Positions 59,101 through 64,000 of a DNA stretch of 64,000 bases are shown in pieces (the first letter of the stretch is position 1; every line of letters begins with the position of its first letter). The notes under the pieces are model-generated. The model saw only the letters and a program-made list of their open reading frames with translations. It made no database searches and had not been told where the DNA came from. A program made the translations under genes and the position numbers. The DNA comes from Owenia fusiformis (taxonomy: Eukaryota > Annelida > Polychaeta > Sabellida > Oweniidae), in the NCBI GenBank assembly GCA_903813345.2, contig CAIIXF020000002.1:30560926-30624925 (forward strand), given 5' to 3'.

Positions 59101-62100
59101 CATAAGTTAAGGAGATATGTCAGGAACTTATTTTTCTGTTAGTAATCCGATATTTAACTTTTTAGCTAATCCCTCGATAAAAGATCGAACCTTGTCCTCC
59201 CATCGAATGCTCCCCTGCTTCAGAGTTCATGCAGTTGCTATACTTGTCCCATACGGTCCTACAGTCCATGTCGGCCGCATCGCACACTGGAGTACAAAAT
59301 GAATGTGTGAATTGTGTATCATATGTGCAGAAGAGAACGTTTAATTGGGTAATTTACGTTACATAATTGAACGTGTCGTTATTTAATATGATTCGAATTT
59401 TGTGAACTAAGAGGAAGTCAAACTAAGGCAAAACAGCACTGGCGGATTGTGTCTACCACCAGCTTCAATTTCTAGTTTGTGATCGCTAAGACGTAGTTTA
59501 GTAAATTGAGTTCGGTTGGCTAGTCTTTTTTCATGAATGAGATATTCTAAAATCTTAAAAATTCAGGTCGTGTTTAAATCTAGTGTACATTCATATTTAA
59601 AACTTTTTCAAACTGGACAAAACTAATTCCAATAATCAAAATCAAATCTCCAACACTCGGATTATTAATTTTATAATACGGTAATTACATCCAGTCTGAG
59701 AAAGATGAACTGGACCATTTATGAGAAAAATAAATTGTCTCGATCTTACCAGCTTTTATAAGGTCAAAGTTAAAGCCTTGTAGGTATCCTTCGTCATCTC
59801 TGAAAAACAAAATGATTTAAAGTAATTCAATATTATGAGAAGTAGCTATTTATTATCTAGTAGTAAAGCTACGTTCACACCAACGGCGAATGCCACGCTT
59901 TAAATCGGCGAGCAAAGCGGCACCAAAGCATGGCGCTTTAAAGGGACTTGTAAAGCGGCACCAAAGCGTAACAAAGCTTGATTAAAGCGTCGGGGTCGTA
60001 GTAGGTCGTAGAAAAGCTCGAAGTAAAGCGGGATGTTCGGCAAGAGCGCCAAAATTTTTTAAACTGTTTAAACATTTTGGGCGCTCCGTTAAGAATTGAT
60101 TAAAGCGCCGAGAGCGTATCAAAGCTTTTCAAACCTTTACAAACTGAAAGCTCAGCAAAGCTTGACCCAAAGCGTAGGAAATCTCAACAGAGCTTGGTTC
60201 AATGCGGGGACCCCAGTCTCTTCACGGTCTGTTAGCGCTTGACACGCTTGACACGCTTCGTTTAGATGTATCAAGCTTTGCTACGATTTGGCATGAAGAT
60301 CTGACACGAGGTCAGACGCTTTCATCAATATCTGACACTCTTTGTTACGCTTTCATGAAGGACTCTCAAGCTTTTTAACGAATTGAGACGCTTTAATCAA
60401 GGATTGAAACGCTTTATTAAGCTTTGTTACGCTTGACAAGCTTCCTCACTCTTTCTCAAGCTCTTACACGCCGTGCGACAAACATCATGTCTTCTTCAGA
60501 CAGGTCATGATCTGGTCCATCTGGAACTTCAGGATTTTATTGTTCTGCCATCGTCTTCTGGAGTCACAGATGCAATGGTTTTATGGATCTACTGCATCTT
60601 TATACGGCCATTTGATCAAAAGTGTCATGATAAAGGCGATCTCGAAAATGCACAACAGAGCTTGGCAATCGTATCAGAGTCTGATTAAAGCGTTATAATC
60701 GCACCAAAGCGTAATAATGCTTTCCAAAGCTTATCAAAGCGTGATTTTAAGCGTAACAAAGCCTGGTCGAAGTGGGATCATAGCGTGAGGAACCGTAACA
60801 AATCGGGAAATCAGAGCGTATCAGAGCTTATTAGAGTGTAACATTACTAAAGGTACGTTCACACCAACGGCGAATGCCACGCTTTAAATCGGCGAGCAAA
60901 GCGCCGTCATTTTTGTCATTTTTCTTCATACCAACGGCGCTTTGATGGCGCTTTAAAGCGGCTTGTAAAGCGGCACCAAAGCGTAACAAAGTTTGATTAA
61001 AGCGTCGGGGTCGTAATAGGTCGTAGAAAAGCTCAGAGTAAAACGGGATATTCGGCAAGAGCGCCAAAAAATTTTAAACTCTTAAAAAATTTTGGGCGCT
61101 CTGTTACGAATCGATTAAGCGCCGAGAGCGTATCAAAGCTTAACAAACCGTAACAAAGCTCAGAAAAACTTGATCCACAGCGTAGGAAAGCTTAACATAG
61201 CTCTAAAAGGTTCCTCACGCTTTGATCCCGCTTTGATCAGGCTTTGTTACGCTTGAAATCACGCTTTGAAAAGCTTTGATAAGCACTATTACGCTTTGAT
61301 GCGATTATGACGCTTTAAATCAGGCTCTGATACGATTGCAAAACTCTGTTGTGCATTGTTACGCTCTGTTAAGCTCTGTCACGCATTGGAAAATGTCGAG
61401 ATCTCCGATTCCATGCCGCTTTTGATCCAATGACTATATAAAGATGCAGTAGATCCATAAAACCATTGCATCTTTGACTCGAGAACACGATGGCAGAACA
61501 ACGAGATCCAGAAATTCCAGATGAACCAGAGCATGACCTATCTGAAGAAGACATGACGTTTGTCGCACGGCGTGATATAGCGTGTGAAAACTTTCAAGCG
61601 TAACAAAGCCTAGCAAAGCGTTTCAATCCTTGATTAAAGCGTCTCAATTCGTTGGAAAGCTTGAGAGTCCCTCAGGAAAGTGTAACAAAGAGTGTCAGAT
61701 ATTGATGAAAGCGTCTGACCTCGTGTCAGATCTTCATGCCAGATCGTAGCAAATCTTGAGACATCTTAACGAAGCGTGTCAAGTGGTAACAGACCGTGAA
61801 TAGACTGGGGTCCCCGCTTTGAACCAAGCTGTGTTAAGCTTTCCTACGCTTTGAGTCAAGCTTTGTTGAGCTTTGTTACGGTTTGTTAAGCTTTGATACG
61901 CTCTCGGCGCTTCAATCAATTCGTAACAGAGCGCCCAAAATTTTTAAACTGTTTAACATTTTTTGGCGCTCTTGCCGAATATCCCGCTTTACTCCGAACT
62001 TTTCTACGACCTATTACGATCCCGACGCTTTAATCAAGCTTTGTTACGCTTTGGTGCCGCTTTACAATCCGCTTTAAAGCGCCATCAAAGCGCCGTTGGT

Positions 62101-63366
62101 GCGAACGCTTAAACAGTTTAAATTTTTTAGCGCTCTTGCCGAATATCCCGCTTTACTCCCGAGCTTTTCTACGACCTATTACGACCCCGACGCTTTAATT
62201 AAGCTTTGTTACGCTTTGGTGCCGCTTTACAAGCCGCTTTAAAGCGCCATCAAAGCGCCGTTGGTGTGAACGTACCATTAGGAGATCGTGATATTTTGGA
62301 AATTAAACATAAATGACAGCGCTTTGCTCGCCGATTTAAAGTGTGGCATTCGCCGTTGGTGTGAAAGTAGCTTTAAAAATGTTTGGCGCTCTTGCCGAAT
62401 ATCCCGCTTTACTCCGAGCTTTTCTACGACCTATTACGACCCCGACGCTTTAATCAAGCTTTGTTACGCTTTGGTGCCCTTTAGAAGCCGCTTTAAAGCG
62501 CCATCAAAGCGCCGTTGGTGTGAACATAGTTTAACCAAAATCCAAGATAATCCAAAACTAAACTCCCCTCCATAAGCCTGGCAACTCCCTCATCGAAAAA
62601 TGATTCAAATATAAATAGGCTTGAGCACGTAATTCAATGAGGGAGTTAGGGTTGCCAAACTTATGGAGGGGAGTGTAATGTCTTTTAAAAGAACAATAAA
62701 TGTTATTACTTTGAACATTTAGTATTGTTCTCCTGATCTAAAGCAAATTGCTTGAATAGTTGAAAGATGGGGGCACAATTGGAGTACCTTAACTTACATA
62801 TACTCGAATGCTCCATAGTCATGGCCGATTTCAATACTCCAGATCCTTTTGCCACTTTGAGAGACCTTCGCCGCTGACCCATCACCACTTCCAGCCGGCT
62901 AGCAATGTTAAATTGAGATAATAGCATATTTTAAATACTATGTTATGATACGTGTACAATTTAGTACATGGTTGCTATTGTACTTAATAGTGTTTCGGTT
63001 GTTGTACGTTAGATATTCTTGCGATTTCTGCTTTACTAGGTATCATGTAAAAACGACATACGTTTACAAACGAAAATAATGGCCGCTCAAGCTAGCAATC
63101 AGATAGCAAAACATATGTTTACTCTAGTAAAGCTTTCTAAATTATATTTCCAATAATAATTATCATACGTAGTCAATCTGGCCAAGGACGTATATTTGAC
63201 CTAAGAGATGGATAAAGTTGTGAATACTATACTACCCGACCCCGTCATACCTGGACTGTCACGGAGGTTCCAGTGGGTCTGCCCAACGCAACAGCTGCCA
63301 AGATTAACCCTATGATTGCTACTACTCCAAGTACCGCAATCAAAATAAGCAACAGTCGGGAGTTGA
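56168..63366 (-). CDS. Gene A3: membrane-anchored bacterial-type solute-binding protein (exon 1 outside window)
   Basis: Exons: 63366-63251 (membrane helix), 62898-62798, 59799-59750, 59286-59191, 58740-58573, 58120-57984, 57269-57134, 56823-56749, 56208-56168. By spacing in A1, exon 1 would lie about 50 bp past the right edge. All junctions hold. Exon 7 is 137 nt, an in-frame loss of one Gly codon (QKSITGS against QKGSITGS). Exon 4 reads GFNFDLIKA where A1 and A2 have GFSYDLIKA. The binding motif is GWVPTIGRTHVFSFAQSY with the Arg kept. No stop is seen. Intron 3 is enlarged by a foldback insertion. Likely functional if exon 1 is present. Confidence 0.75.
59867..62531. mobile_element. Harbinger-like foldback, 2.7 kb, in A3 intron 3
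   Basis: Ends AGCTACGTTCACACC (59867) and GGTGTGAACATAGTT (62531) are inverted and flanked by TAA on both sides. A1 and A2 show the empty site TAGTAGTAACCAAAAT. A 3-bp TAA duplication fits PIF/Harbinger (TWA target). The interior is made of AAAGCG/CGCTTT-rich inverted repeats and at least one nested copy (about 60851-62277). A short remnant frame starting MAEQRDPEIPDEPEHDLSEE lies at about 61490-61600 (+), and its inverted, mutated copy at about 60475-60560 (-). No transposase domain is seen. Confidence 0.75.
62562..62674. mobile_element. Hairpin MITE, A3 copy
   Basis: Same element as 10750-10864, in the same intron. Its inner loop differs (GGGTTGCCAAACTTATGG). Confidence 0.6.
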
Positions 63367-64000
63367 CTAAAATATACAATGAACATAAATGTATGTAGAA
63401 ATTAATGTAAAATTGATTCCTACAAAGTCCCCTTTGTGTCTTTCTATTCATTTGAAATGGATATTTTTCTTTAGTAAGTTGTTTCTCAAACCATTTGTTT
63501 TTATTTATCGGAAATAACCTTTTTCAATTCTTCCAAATACTCCAGGCCTGGAATGAGATAGGCCTACTGACATGGGCCGGCTACAAATGTCATTAGTTTA
63601 CCCTACATGTCTTTAGCTTACCATACATGAGAAAGATGGAAAAATAATATGCACGATATATGAAATATGTTTTTTGTTATTTTATCACTCAATAATCATA
63701 ACCTATGTCATATCTCAGTCTAGCGTTTTAATAAATGCACTTGAGCTGAGGCCAAGGAATGAAGTCATAAAATGTTTTAAAATAGCGTTTTCTACATTAT
63801 GTTATATCAATTATTCGTCTTTTTCATCCTTACTCATGTAAGTTTGTGCAAATGCAGTTGAAAATTGACATTACATGGCACTTTTAAAATCATTTTATAA
63901 CCAATATGTATTCATGGGCTCAGTACTATAGAAAACTATTCATTTTTAGCATATCTTGTTTGAATTTTATGACATTGTAAGTGTTTAACAGAGATTTTAA

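Larger units (their letters stand above)
55285..64000 (-). repeat. Segmental duplication block A, copy 3 (runs off the window)
   Basis: Matches blocks A1 and A2 from the 3' flank to beyond exon 2. It lacks the A1 foldback and mariner and the A2 array, and carries its own 2.7 kb insertion at 59867-62531. The intron 1 sequence is intact to the right edge. Confidence 0.85.

Noticed and set aside
60473-60698. 71- and 63-residue frames in the A3 insertion as genes
   Set aside because: They are the antisense or shifted reading of the inverted remnant frame of the foldback element.

Overview
This is AT-rich nuclear DNA from an animal. It has GT-AG introns, a single-exon ALG12, and a very dense load of mariner, MITE, Helitron-like and LINE insertions. 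The gene family and repeat types fit a marine invertebrate, possibly a deuterostome. I cannot fix the species.

Layout. (1) 598-2037 (+): an intact ALG12, the ER mannosyltransferase of N-glycan assembly. (2) 2275-2610 (-): a predicted two-exon gene for an 81-residue basic protein, convergent with ALG12, with an RFX X-box just upstream of its start. (3) From about 2.7 kb to the right edge: a segmentally duplicated array on the minus strand. It holds three A-type genes (A1 5325-12246, A2 26948-40983, A3 56168 to beyond the edge) and two decayed B-type relatives (B1 16480-17740, B2 45587-54962). I rebuilt ten coding exons with matching phases. A1 and A2 each give an open frame; A1 is 990 nt (329 aa). 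The product has a short N-terminal tail, one transmembrane helix, and an outer domain that matches the bacterial amino-acid-type solute-binding fold (SBP_bac_3, periplasmic-binding type 2). No ion-channel segment is present.

The A and B copies are so alike, introns included, that each serves as an empty-site control for insertions in the others. This shows clean post-duplication insertions: a 1.6 kb near-perfect foldback and a mariner relic in A1, a 9.1 kb Helitron-like array in A2 intron 1, a 7.4 kb TIR element in B2, and a 2.7 kb Harbinger-like foldback in A3.

The spaces between the duplicated blocks hold a nested pair of TIR elements with a broken mariner transposase (13.0-15.6 kb), a foldback with a MITE in its loop (21.9-22.9 kb), a young 5'-truncated LINE (23.5-25.5 kb), another mariner relic (42.7-43.7 kb) and an unrecognised decayed reading frame (44.3-44.8 kb).

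The best candidate for something little described is the tandem family of membrane-anchored, bacterial-type solute-binding proteins in an animal. The Helitron-like and giant TIR elements come next. All exon joins are inferred by eye from splice signals, phase and conservation between copies.
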